From: Thiofilum sp.
Lineage (GTDB): Bacteria; Pseudomonadota; Gammaproteobacteria; Thiotrichales; Thiotrichaceae
Length of the DNA stretch: 64,000 nucleotides
Reading direction: 5' to 3'
Assembly (NCBI RefSeq): GCF_016711335.1
Contig: NZ_JADJTF010000001.1
Span: 2,232,001 to 2,296,000 of the forward strand
Part shown: piece after piece, positions 34,457-42,703 of the stretch
How the letters are laid out: every line of letters starts with the position of its first letter
Position numbering within the stretch: position 1 is the first letter of the stretch
Position numbers and translations under genes: made by a program
The notes under the pieces: model-generated
Databases searched by the model: none
What the model saw: only the letters and a program-made list of their open reading frames with translations
What the model was told of the DNA's origin: nothing

Positions 34457-35539
34457 ATGAATTTCAGTAACATTAAGTTTAATTGGCATTGGTTAATCGC
34501 TTTACTCACCTTAGGTGTTTTTACATTAGCCATTACTAGCTTGTACCACATGCTGCATGACTTGGATGTACAAGCAGTCAAAGCGGCCTTAAAAGCCATT
34601 CCTATCACGCATTTATTAGGAGGCTTGGTGGTAGTGGGGTTAGGGTATTGGATTTTAGCGCTCTATGATTTATTAGCCTTGCGTTATTTAAAGCTCAGTG
34701 TGCCTTATTCTAAAGTGGTGTTTACCTCATTAACGGCTTATGCGGTGGGGCATAGTGTGGGGCTTGCGGTGGTATCGGCGGGATCAGTGCGTTATCGTTT
34801 ATATTCAGCGGTGGGACTTACCCCATTGCAAATTGCAGCAGTGATGGTATTGGTATCGGTCACCTTTACCTTTGGGATTAGTTTTATGGCGGGGGTAGTG
34901 TTGTTACTGCGCCCTGAAATGATGACCCATATGCTTAATCAAATGCTAGGTTGGCATTTGGCGGTAGGTATCGTGCAAGTAACGGGAGGACTATTAGTAG
35001 CAGGGATTATAGGCTTGGCATTGTGGGCAGGACCTTTGGGTAGACGTTTGCAGTGGCGACAATGGCATGTGGATATGCCTTCATCACGCATGTTATTGAT
35101 GCAGACAGGTGCGTCTGTATTAGATATTGTGACGGTGGCACTAGCGCTTTATATCTTATTGCCCTCAGGAGTGAGTTATCTCGAAACCCTCACTGCCTTT
35201 GTGATGTCGATGGTGATTGGTATTTTAAGCCATGTGCCTGGGGGTTTAGGTGTATTTGAAGTAGTGATGCTGAATACCTTGACAGAATTACCTAAGGCTG
35301 AGTTAGCAGCTACCTTATTGATCTTCCGTATTTTTTATTATTTATTGCCTTTTGTAATAGCGTTGTTTTTATTATTGGGCAATGAAGGCTTTGAACAGCG
35401 TAATTTAATTAGAAATAGTATTGAGCTAGTACGTAAACGCCTGAGTCCTTATCTGATTGCGGACGTATTATTAGCTGTTGTGGTAGTACTAGTTGGGTTT
35501 TTGGTGTTGGTATCTTTTGCTTTAGCCCATATCGGTTAA
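34457..35539 (+). CDS. LPG-synthase-TM (UPF0104) family membrane protein
   Basis: A 360-residue integral membrane protein with about eight helices, matching the PF03706 family, related to the flippase half of MprF. Typical landmarks are TAYAVGHSVGLAVVSAGSVRYRLY (about residues 93-117) and MSMVIGILSHVPGGLGVFEVV (about 249-269). There is no C-terminal aminoacyl-transferase domain, so it is a stand-alone member; such proteins are proposed to move lipids across the inner membrane, but this one's substrate is unknown. It lies 31 bases after udk on the same strand and between udk and the udk remnant. Confidence 0.8.
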   Translation: MNFSNIKFNWHWLIALLTLGVFTLAITSLYHMLHDLDVQAVKAALKAIPITHLLGGLVVVGLGYWILALYDLLALRYLKLSVPYSKVVFTSLTAYAVGHSVGLAVVSAGSVRYRLYSAVGLTPLQIAAVMVLVSVTFTFGISFMAGVVLLLRPEMMTHMLNQMLGWHLAVGIVQVTGGLLVAGIIGLALWAGPLGRRLQWRQWHVDMPSSRMLLMQTGASVLDIVTVALALYILLPSGVSYLETLTAFVMSMVIGILSHVPGGLGVFEVVMLNTLTELPKAELAATLLIFRIFYYLLPFVIALFLLLGNEGFEQRNLIRNSIELVRKRLSPYLIADVLLAVVVVLVGFLVLVSFALAHIG

Positions 35540-35577
35540 AACGTACTTCAGTATATTAGCGCGGGCAGTAATCAAAT

Positions 35578-35745
35578 AGTGCCAGCATTACCCCACCACC
35601 TTTGGATGTTTCTATTTATGTGGATACATCTGCGTGTATTGGGTTGGCAAGATGTTTAAAATGTAACACTGGTGAGGAGGGTGCACTATGAATGATATTT
35701 TATGACAGTACTTTGCTACAGCACGTTCTAGTCACTATTGCTAGC
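35578..35745 (+). pseudogene. Decayed fragment of a uridine kinase gene
   Basis: The stretch from 35602 translates as LDVSIYVDTSACIGLARCLK, directly alignable to LDLSIYVDTPADIRLARRMQ of the intact udk product at 33799-34425. After a frameshift near 35690 the frame reads MNDIL, stop, QYFATAR, matching MDDILEQYFATVR. Nucleotide similarity to udk also extends some 24 bases upstream of 35602. The copy has an in-frame stop, a shift and no start region, so it is non-functional. Only the 3' half of the gene is represented. Confidence 0.8.
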
Positions 35746-35786
35746 ATCCTGCTTTATACTACAATCTAGACCTCAAAGGTGAAAAA

Positions 35787-36308
35787 ATGGCCATATGGAC
35801 AGACTTAGTTAGGGGTAGAGACCTCAAAGTTGGTGATATTTATACTCCTAATCGAGAAAGAAACGTATTTTATAAAATTACTGCTATACGATCAACGCTG
35901 CCGGGTAAGCATGCCACTATTAAAAGTGTTTACACGGCAAAAGATATTTTCAGGGGAAAGACGCTGACCGGAGAGTTTAAGGATAGCGATGAAAAACTCC
36001 ATAAAGTAGGGTATATTAAATTTAGTTATGCAGCTATTTATGGGGTTACTGACGATGCATTACTCACTGGGGTATCGAGCGCACAGACTATACCAATGCA
36101 ACAATTTGAACAGGATAGTGACAGCCAAAAAAGGCTACAAACAGCTCTAGTCGGAAAAAGTTTGCAGGATGGAGAGGCTATCTTGTGTATTAAGTACGTA
36201 GACTTATCAGAAAAAGACGATGAGAGCGAAAATACTGAAAAAAATCTGTTGTTTTGGGATTTGGTTTATATAAAGCCTAGTGAGTTGGTGCGATACGGGA
36301 TTAATTAA
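35787..36308 (+). CDS. eIF5A/EF-P-like small protein (putative)
   Basis: A 173-residue protein with no signal peptide. Residues about 12-72 resemble the N-terminal KOW-like domain of eIF5A more than bacterial EF-P: LKVGDIY, YKITAIRSTLPGKHATIK and KDIFRGKTLTGEF line up with the eIF5A loop ending T-G-K-H and with DIFTGKK. Lys41 in PGKH occupies the place of the hypusinated (eIF5A) or lysylated (EF-P) lysine. The second half, with LQDGEAILCIKYVD, could be the OB-fold domain. AAAGGTG precedes the ATG by 7 bases. No modification enzyme is nearby. The assignment is by eye and moderate; otherwise it is a hypothetical protein. Confidence 0.5.
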   Translation: MAIWTDLVRGRDLKVGDIYTPNRERNVFYKITAIRSTLPGKHATIKSVYTAKDIFRGKTLTGEFKDSDEKLHKVGYIKFSYAAIYGVTDDALLTGVSSAQTIPMQQFEQDSDSQKRLQTALVGKSLQDGEAILCIKYVDLSEKDDESENTEKNLLFWDLVYIKPSELVRYGIN

Positions 36309-36547
36309 GCGCCTTTGTCTAATTTACTTACTACTTGCCATAGGGTTGGGGAGTAGTGGTTTTAGTATCGTTTGCTTTAACTCACTAGGTCTAATGGGGA
36401 TAGTTAGGTGATTTGACTTTGTGGTTAGGACTAGTGGGTTTTATTGAAAATTGGAAGCGCTTTGAAAATAATACCGTTCTTGATTAAAAACGATTATAGT
36501 TTGAATCCAAGCACGTTCTTGCTAACAACCCCCTATAAGGAGCAACC

Positions 36548-37537
36548 ATGAAACGCAGCTTGCTAGCTATTGTCACTACCTTATTAATGCCTGCTTTGGC
36601 TTATAGCGCCGATATTAGCCCCGCCATTGTCTATGACCTTGGCACTAAGTTTGATAAATCCTTTAATGAGGGGGTATCTAACGGTGCTAAGCGCTTTACC
36701 GAAGAAACTAAAATCGAAGTGCGCGAGTTTGAACCCTCGAATGACTCGCAAATTGAACAAGCGATTCGCAGAATGGCTAAACGTGACTCTAACCCTATTG
36801 TATCAGTGGGTTTTAGTCAGGCGAATGCTCTAGGGGTCGTAGCTAAAGAATTCCCTAATACCAGTTTCACTATTATTGATAGCGTCGTTGATCAACCCAA
36901 TGTGCGTTCTGTTACTTTCCGCGAAGAACAAGGCTCGTTTTTAGTCGGTGCATTGGCGGCTATGGCGTCCAAAACCGGAAAAATTGGCTTTGTGGGTGGT
37001 CAAGATATTGCGCTGATTCGTAAATTTGCTTGCGGCTATGAGCAAGGTGCAAAGTACATTAATAAAGATGTAGAGGTCTTCCAAAACATGACAGGCTCTA
37101 CCGGAGCCGCTTGGAATAACCCCACTAAAGGCGGTGAGCTAGCAAAATCCCAATTTGATCGTGGTGCCGATGTGGTATTTGCGGCCGCTGGTGGTACGGG
37201 AATTGGTGTGTATCAAGCCGCTAAAGATAATGGCAAATATGCCATTGGTGTTGATTCTAACCAAAACCATTTACATCCGGGCACTATGCTTAGCTCTATG
37301 ATTAAGCGCGTTGATAATGCGGCCTATGACACTTTCAAAACCAAAATGGATGGCACATGGACGGCTGGTGTAGTCAGTTTAGGTCTAGCTGAGAAAGGCG
37401 TAGGTTGGGCGGTGGATGAGCACAATGAGAAAATTGTGGAGCCTTTTAAGGAAAAAATGGCTGCCATCGAGGCGGATATTATCGCCGACAAAATCAAAAT
37501 TCATGACTACATGAAAACCAATAGCTGTGAGTATTGA
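36548..37537 (+). CDS. BMP-family ABC transporter substrate-binding protein (probable nucleoside uptake)
   Basis: A 329-residue periplasmic binding protein with a classical signal peptide (MKRSLLAIVTTLLMPALAYS, cleavage near residue 20) and no lipobox. The mature protein has the basic-membrane-protein (PF02608) features: YDLGTKFDKSFNEGVSNGAK, SVGFSQANALG, GFVGGQDIALIRKFACGYEQG, and GADVVFAAAGGTGIGVYQAA. Family members such as PnrA/TmpC and BmpA bind purine nucleosides. AAGGAGCAACC before ATG is a strong ribosome site. It is the first gene of a four-gene importer with overlapping coding ends. Confidence 0.9.
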   Translation: MKRSLLAIVTTLLMPALAYSADISPAIVYDLGTKFDKSFNEGVSNGAKRFTEETKIEVREFEPSNDSQIEQAIRRMAKRDSNPIVSVGFSQANALGVVAKEFPNTSFTIIDSVVDQPNVRSVTFREEQGSFLVGALAAMASKTGKIGFVGGQDIALIRKFACGYEQGAKYINKDVEVFQNMTGSTGAAWNNPTKGGELAKSQFDRGADVVFAAAGGTGIGVYQAAKDNGKYAIGVDSNQNHLHPGTMLSSMIKRVDNAAYDTFKTKMDGTWTAGVVSLGLAEKGVGWAVDEHNEKIVEPFKEKMAAIEADIIADKIKIHDYMKTNSCEY

Positions 37538-39074
37538 TTTTAACGCTCCCTTAGCACTCGAACTGCTGGACGTATCCAAGCAGTTCGGTGCGGTGAAGGC
37601 TAATCAGGATATTAGCCTTCAAGTCCTCACAGGCTCAGTACATGGGATTATTGGTGAAAATGGGGCGGGTAAATCGACCCTGATGAGTATTATTTACGGT
37701 CTCTACCAACCCGATAAAGGCGACATTCGTGTTAAGGGTCAGACCGTACAATTACGCAATCCCCAACAAGCGATTAGTCTCGGTATTGGTATGGTGCATC
37801 AGCATTTTATGCTGGTGGAAACCTTTACTGCCTTAGAAAACATTATCCTAGGTGCTGAAGGTGGAGCTCTATTAGGCAAAAACACTGCGCAAGCGCGTCA
37901 ACATTTAGAGCAAATTATTGCCCGTCATGGTTTAGCAGTACCTTTGGATGTTCCGGTGGCTGAGTTATCGGTCGGGGTGCAGCAACGGATTGAAATCTTA
38001 AAAGCGCTCTATCGCAATGCGCGTATTCTCATACTAGACGAACCCACTGGAGTATTGACCCCACAAGAAGCCGATGAGCTATTTGTCATCTTGCGCCAAC
38101 TGACTGCTCAAGGTGTTACTGTCTTACTCATTACCCATAAACTGCGCGAAATTATGGCGATTACTGATCAAGTCTCAGTGATGCGTCAAGGTCGTATGGT
38201 GGCACATCGTAAAACCGCTGAAACTACTATTGCCGAGCTGGCAGAATTGATGGTGGGGCGCAAAGTACGCCATAGCGTCGAGCGCTCTGAAGCCGCTGTA
38301 GGAGCTGAGCGTTTACGGGTTAAGGACTTGGTAGTACGTGATGCGAGTGGAGTAGAGCGCGTTAAAAAGGTGAGTTTCCATTTACGTGCTGGTGAGATTG
38401 TGGGGGTGGCTGGGGTGTCCGGTAATGGGCAAAGCGAATTATTGCAAGTGCTCGCGGGTATTATTAGACCCACTTCGGGTGAAATTCATTATGGTGAGCA
38501 TATCATTACTCCTAAGACCCCCATTGATGCCGCTCAAGTACGCCATTGGGGAGTGGCACATGTGCCCGAAGATCGCCATCGCATGGGTTTAGTATTGCCC
38601 TTTGAAGCGTATGAGTCTGAAATTTTAGGCTATCAACGCGAGCCTAAATATAATAAAGGCTTGAGCCAAGACCACAACGCTATGCTCACTACCTATACTG
38701 AGCAGGCGGAAAAGTTCGATATTCGCCCCCGTAATCCCCATCTTAAATCCGCCGCATTCTCAGGTGGTAATCAACAGAAAATTGTTATTTCACGCGAAAT
38801 CAATGCCTCGCCTGAAGTGCTTTTAGTCGGACAGCCTACGCGCGGGGTAGATATTGGAGCGATTGAGTTTATTCATCAGCAATTGATGGAGCTGCGAGCA
38901 GCGGGTAAAGCCATTTTATTAGTGTCAGTCGAGCTTGAGGAAATTATGAGTTTGTCTGATCGAATTATTGTCATGTGTGATGGCATGATTACGGGCGAAG
39001 TGACGCACGAGGAGGCGAATGAAACCTTGCTAGGTATGCTCATGGCGAATGCGACAGGAGAACAACACGGATGA
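37527..39074 (+). CDS. ABC transporter ATP-binding protein, duplicated ATPase (nucleoside/sugar type)
   Basis: A 515-residue double-cassette ATPase like YufO/NupO. The first half has Walker A GENGAGKST, signature LSVGVQQRIEILKAL and Walker B ILILDEPTGVLTP. The second half has a weaker P-loop GVSGNGQSE, signature FSGGNQQKIVISRE and a replaced Walker B region (LLVGQPTRGVDIGA), as usual for this class where the second site is degenerate. It powers the two permeases that follow. The GTG start at 37527 overlaps the end of the binding-protein gene by 11 bases, indicating translational coupling. Confidence 0.92.
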   Translation: MSIDFNAPLALELLDVSKQFGAVKANQDISLQVLTGSVHGIIGENGAGKSTLMSIIYGLYQPDKGDIRVKGQTVQLRNPQQAISLGIGMVHQHFMLVETFTALENIILGAEGGALLGKNTAQARQHLEQIIARHGLAVPLDVPVAELSVGVQQRIEILKALYRNARILILDEPTGVLTPQEADELFVILRQLTAQGVTVLLITHKLREIMAITDQVSVMRQGRMVAHRKTAETTIAELAELMVGRKVRHSVERSEAAVGAERLRVKDLVVRDASGVERVKKVSFHLRAGEIVGVAGVSGNGQSELLQVLAGIIRPTSGEIHYGEHIITPKTPIDAAQVRHWGVAHVPEDRHRMGLVLPFEAYESEILGYQREPKYNKGLSQDHNAMLTTYTEQAEKFDIRPRNPHLKSAAFSGGNQQKIVISREINASPEVLLVGQPTRGVDIGAIEFIHQQLMELRAAGKAILLVSVELEEIMSLSDRIIVMCDGMITGEVTHEEANETLLGMLMANATGEQHG

Positions 39075-40174
39075 AAGCGAGTACGGCTGAGCGTTGGTTA
39101 TCCTTATTTATTTTACCGAGCCTTAATCTATTAACTGCTTTTTTCTTTACCGCCTTAATTTTAATTATTACCAATGTCGACCCTATTGAGGCCGCTAAGT
39201 ATATGGTGCAAGGGGCGTTTGGTTCACAAGAAGGTTGGGGCTATACCCTTTATTACACCACCAATTTTATTTTTACTGGACTGGCAGTCGCTATTGCCTT
39301 TCACGCGGGACTTTTCAATATCGGCGGCGAAGGTCAGGCTTATATCGGTGGTTTAGGGGTAACGCTGGTGGCTTTAGGCTTAAGCCCCTATTTGCCCGCG
39401 CTTATTGTGATTCCTTTGAGTATCTTAGCAGGAGCATTATTTGGAGCAGCTTGGGCGGCGATTCCGGGTTATTTGCAAGCTTATCGTGATAGCCACATTG
39501 TCATTACTACCATTATGTTTAACTTTATCGCCGCGTCCTTAATGGTGTATTTGTTGGTCAATGTTTTTGCTGTACCGGGTGAAATGACGCCCGCCAGCCG
39601 TTCGTTTCCTGATGAGATAAAGCTTTGGCAATGGCATGAGTTTGTAGGTTTTTTTGGTTTAAGTTTTGACTCCTCACCTTTGAATATTTCACTGTTACTA
39701 GCTTTACTGTGTTGTTATGGCGTGTGGTTTTTATTGTGGAAAACGCGCTGGGGCTATGAAATTCGCACGGTCGGTGCTAATCCTGAAGCCGCCATTTATG
39801 CCGGAATCAATCCACGCAAAATTTGGATGCTATCGATGCTATTGGGGGGTGCACTAGCGGGCTTAGTCAGTGTTAATGAGCTATTAGGGGTGCAGCATCG
39901 TTTAGTACTAGGATTTAATGCGGGTTATGGTTTTGCTGGAATCGCAGTGGCTTTGATGGGACGTAATCATCCTATAGGCATTATGTTAGCCGCACTTTTA
40001 TTTGGTGCTTTATATCAAGGGGGGGCGGAGCTTGCCTTTGAAATGCCTAATGTCACCCGTGATATGGTGATTGTGATTCAGGGCTTAATTATTTTATTCA
40101 GTGGGGCGATGGAGTTTATGTATCGACCCTTAGTGCGGCGTGTGTTGTGGCGTTGGGTGAGGGAAGGGGTATGA
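39071..40174 (+). CDS. ABC transporter permease 1 (nucleoside importer, YufP/NupP type)
   Basis: A 367-residue inner-membrane permease of the BPD_transp_2 (PF02653) family with about ten helices. The marker sequences LFNIGGEGQAYIGGLG (about residues 81-96) and RTVGANPEAAIYAGIN (about 236-251) are typical of the larger of the two nucleoside permeases. It starts with ATGA overlap on the ATPase stop codon and is preceded by ACAGGAG, so the genes are translationally coupled. Confidence 0.9.
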   Translation: MKASTAERWLSLFILPSLNLLTAFFFTALILIITNVDPIEAAKYMVQGAFGSQEGWGYTLYYTTNFIFTGLAVAIAFHAGLFNIGGEGQAYIGGLGVTLVALGLSPYLPALIVIPLSILAGALFGAAWAAIPGYLQAYRDSHIVITTIMFNFIAASLMVYLLVNVFAVPGEMTPASRSFPDEIKLWQWHEFVGFFGLSFDSSPLNISLLLALLCCYGVWFLLWKTRWGYEIRTVGANPEAAIYAGINPRKIWMLSMLLGGALAGLVSVNELLGVQHRLVLGFNAGYGFAGIAVALMGRNHPIGIMLAALLFGALYQGGAELAFEMPNVTRDMVIVIQGLIILFSGAMEFMYRPLVRRVLWRWVREGV

Positions 40175-41148
40175 ATGAGATTTTAACCTTTATTACCTTA
40201 GCGCTCGATGCCACTTTGCGCGTGGCGACTCCCCTGATCTTGGCAGCACTAGCAGGTTTATTTTCGGAGCGTTCTGGTATTGTGGATATTGGTTTAGAGG
40301 GCAAAATGCTGGTGGGGGCGTTTGCCGCTGCCGCAGTGTCCTATTGGACTGGCTCAGCGTGGCTAGGTTTGGGTGCTGCGATACTGGCTTCGATAGCCTT
40401 TGCGTTATTGCATGGTCTAGCCTGTATTACTTATCAGGGTAATCAAGTGGTCAGTGGGGTAGCGATTAATATTCTCGCGTCTGGACTCACTACTATTTTA
40501 GGGCTAGCGTGGTTTCATCAAGGAGGCTCTACCCCGCCATTGGTGGGTGCTCAACGCTTTGGTGAAATTACTCTTCCGGCAGCAGAAGCTAGCAAAAGTA
40601 TTCCGATCTTGGGTGACTTCTACGCTAATGTGCTCTCTGGGCATAATATTCTGGTCTATATCGCTTTGTTATTAGTGCCGTTCTGTGCGTGGGTATTGTA
40701 TAAAACGCGCTTTGGTCTACGTATTCGTGCAGTGGGTGAAAATCCTAAAGCAGTCGATACGGCTGGTGTATCAGTCACTTTTTTACGTTATCGAGCGGTA
40801 ATCATTGCGGGCGTATTATGTGGTATTGCGGGGGCTTATTTATCTACCGCACAAAATGCGCAATTCATTCGTGATATGACGGCGGGACAAGGTTTTATGG
40901 CTTTAGCCGCATTAATATTTGCTAAATGGCGTCCTTGGCCTATTTTGGCGGCCGCTCTATTATTTGGCTTTTTAGATGCGCTAGCCATTCGTATGCAGGG
41001 CGTGAGTTTACCGCTCATTGGTCAAGTGCCCGTGCAACTCATTGAGTCCTTACCCTATATTTTAACAGTCGTATTACTGGCTGGATTTATTGGTAAAGCG
41101 CTGCCGCCTAAAGCCTTAGGATTACCCTATCTCAAAGAACAACGTTGA
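40171..41148 (+). CDS. ABC transporter permease 2 (nucleoside importer, YufQ/NupQ type)
   Basis: A 325-residue permease with about eight to ten helices, partner of the preceding gene. Family markers are SERSGIVDIGLEGKMLVGAF (about residues 29-48) and IRAVGENPKAVDTAGVSV, followed by GIAGAYLS. ATG 40171 is chosen because GGGAAGGGG stands just before it and it overlaps the previous stop in an ATGA arrangement; an in-frame upstream start eight codons earlier lies inside the previous gene without a ribosome site. Completes a BMP-type importer with the three genes before it. Confidence 0.9.
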   Translation: MNEILTFITLALDATLRVATPLILAALAGLFSERSGIVDIGLEGKMLVGAFAAAAVSYWTGSAWLGLGAAILASIAFALLHGLACITYQGNQVVSGVAINILASGLTTILGLAWFHQGGSTPPLVGAQRFGEITLPAAEASKSIPILGDFYANVLSGHNILVYIALLLVPFCAWVLYKTRFGLRIRAVGENPKAVDTAGVSVTFLRYRAVIIAGVLCGIAGAYLSTAQNAQFIRDMTAGQGFMALAALIFAKWRPWPILAAALLFGFLDALAIRMQGVSLPLIGQVPVQLIESLPYILTVVLLAGFIGKALPPKALGLPYLKEQR

Positions 41149-41156
41149 TATTAGTT

Positions 41157-41993
41157 ATGAACTTATTAACCGTCGATTATACTGCCCCCGATGCACCCTT
41201 ACAGTTTGTGGAATCATTGCGTGAGTTTGGTTTTGCAGTATTGGCGAATCATCCACTTAAAGCAGAGGGTTTAGCGCAGATTTATCAGGCATGGCAGAAC
41301 TTTTTTAATAGCCCTACTAAATATCACTATGGTTTTAGTCCACGCTTTGATGGTTATTTCCCGCCAGACGTGTCAGAAACCGCAAAAGGGCATCAGGTTA
41401 AAGATCTCAAAGAGTATTTCCATTTTTATTATCCTTGGGGGCAATGCCCACCGGAATTACTCGATATTACGGTGCAATACCGCCAGCAAGCGAATCAAAT
41501 TGCTGAGCAATTATTAAATTGGATTGAGCAATATTCACCGCCTGAAGTAGCCGCACATTACTCTGAGCCTTTATCCGCTATGATTAAAGGTAGTGATCAG
41601 ACTTTATTACGGGTTTTGCATTATCCCCCCTTGAATGGCGATGAAGAGCCGAATGCGATTCGCGCAGCAGCGCATGAGGATATTAATTTTTTAACTATTT
41701 TACCGGCTGCCAATCAACCCGGATTACAAGTACTTACTAAAGAAAATCAGTGGCTAGATGTGCCTTGTGATTTTGGTTTATTGATTATTAATATTGGCGA
41801 TATGCTACAAGAAGCCTCCAATGGTTATTTTCCTTCAACGACGCATCGAGTGATTAATCCATCCGAGCAAGAGCGCAATAAATCACGTTTGTCATTACCT
41901 TTATTTTTACATCCACGCCCTGAAGTGGTGTTATCACCCCGTCATACCGCACACAGCTATTTACAAGAACGTTTAAAAGAATTGGGTTTTTAG
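41157..41993 (+). CDS. Fe(II)/2-oxoglutarate oxygenase, isopenicillin N synthase-like family
   Basis: A 278-residue double-stranded beta-helix oxygenase. The Fe ligands are His and Asp in AAHEDINFLTIL (HxD) and the distal His in STTHRVINP; SRLSLPLFLHPR gives the R-x-S pair that binds 2-oxoglutarate. The N-terminal DIOX_N-like part contains LREFGFAVLANHPL. Substrate unknown; plant and bacterial relatives hydroxylate or desaturate small molecules. It begins 8 bases after the permease stop and ends 1 base before the next oxygenase gene, so it seems part of the transporter operon. An in-frame TTG at 41145 is an alternative start. Confidence 0.85.
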   Translation: MNLLTVDYTAPDAPLQFVESLREFGFAVLANHPLKAEGLAQIYQAWQNFFNSPTKYHYGFSPRFDGYFPPDVSETAKGHQVKDLKEYFHFYYPWGQCPPELLDITVQYRQQANQIAEQLLNWIEQYSPPEVAAHYSEPLSAMIKGSDQTLLRVLHYPPLNGDEEPNAIRAAAHEDINFLTILPAANQPGLQVLTKENQWLDVPCDFGLLIINIGDMLQEASNGYFPSTTHRVINPSEQERNKSRLSLPLFLHPRPEVVLSPRHTAHSYLQERLKELGF

Positions 41994-41994
41994 T

Positions 41995-42600
41995 ATGAGC
42001 AGTGTTCCTCATCTCACTACTTTAAAAGAGTTAGTGCCTAATAGTTTTATATTTGCTAAACACAATGCACTGCCTGATTTTTTATGTGACAACATGGTAG
42101 AGCGTTTTGAGCAAGCCCATCAGGATCAATATGCTGGGCGTATTGGGCAAACTATGGGTAGTGATCAAAGCATTAAAAAAACTACCGATATATTTGTCAG
42201 TGGCGATGATAAACCCCATTGGAAAGATGTCGATAATAACTTACACCGTTCTCTGGCTTTAGCGTTACGTGAGTTTCGTGAGGTTTATCCCTATTTTAAG
42301 GGCCCTTTTAAAGATATGGGCTATAATTTGCAACGCTATCAAGCGGGTGAGTATTATCATTGGCATATTGATGGTGGGAGTCATCAATTTGCACTGCGTC
42401 AATTAGTGGCGCTGTGGTATTTAAATGATGTGCCCGTAGAAAATGGCGGAACAACTGATTTTCTATTTCAAAAACTCAGTGTGCAACCGGAAAAGGGCAA
42501 GTTAGTCTTATTCCCTCCCTTTTGGACACACGAGCATCGTGCAGGGCTGATTAAGTCGGGTGTGAAATATATAGCGACGACTTGGATTGTATTTGCCTAG
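41995..42600 (+). CDS. Fe(II)/2-oxoglutarate oxygenase, prolyl 4-hydroxylase-like
   Basis: A 201-residue oxygenase of the P4Hc (2OG-FeII_Oxy_3) type. Metal and cosubstrate residues are visible: HWHIDGG (His and Asp), LVALWYLND, ENGGTTDF, and the C-terminal KGKLVLFPPFWTHEHRAG with the second His followed by the Arg/Lys region. Bacterial relatives modify peptides, lipids or small molecules. The start codon follows the stop of the other oxygenase by a single base, so the pair is translated together. No signal peptide. The target cannot be deduced from sequence. Confidence 0.83.
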   Translation: MSSVPHLTTLKELVPNSFIFAKHNALPDFLCDNMVERFEQAHQDQYAGRIGQTMGSDQSIKKTTDIFVSGDDKPHWKDVDNNLHRSLALALREFREVYPYFKGPFKDMGYNLQRYQAGEYYHWHIDGGSHQFALRQLVALWYLNDVPVENGGTTDFLFQKLSVQPEKGKLVLFPPFWTHEHRAGLIKSGVKYIATTWIVFA

Positions 42601-42703
42601 CTAGGCCAGGGGCTTAGTACTTTTGTAGTATCCGCTAGACATTACGGAACATTCTAGCAATCATGCACCACTAAGCACCTTTCCATCCTAATTGAGTCAT
42701 GCT

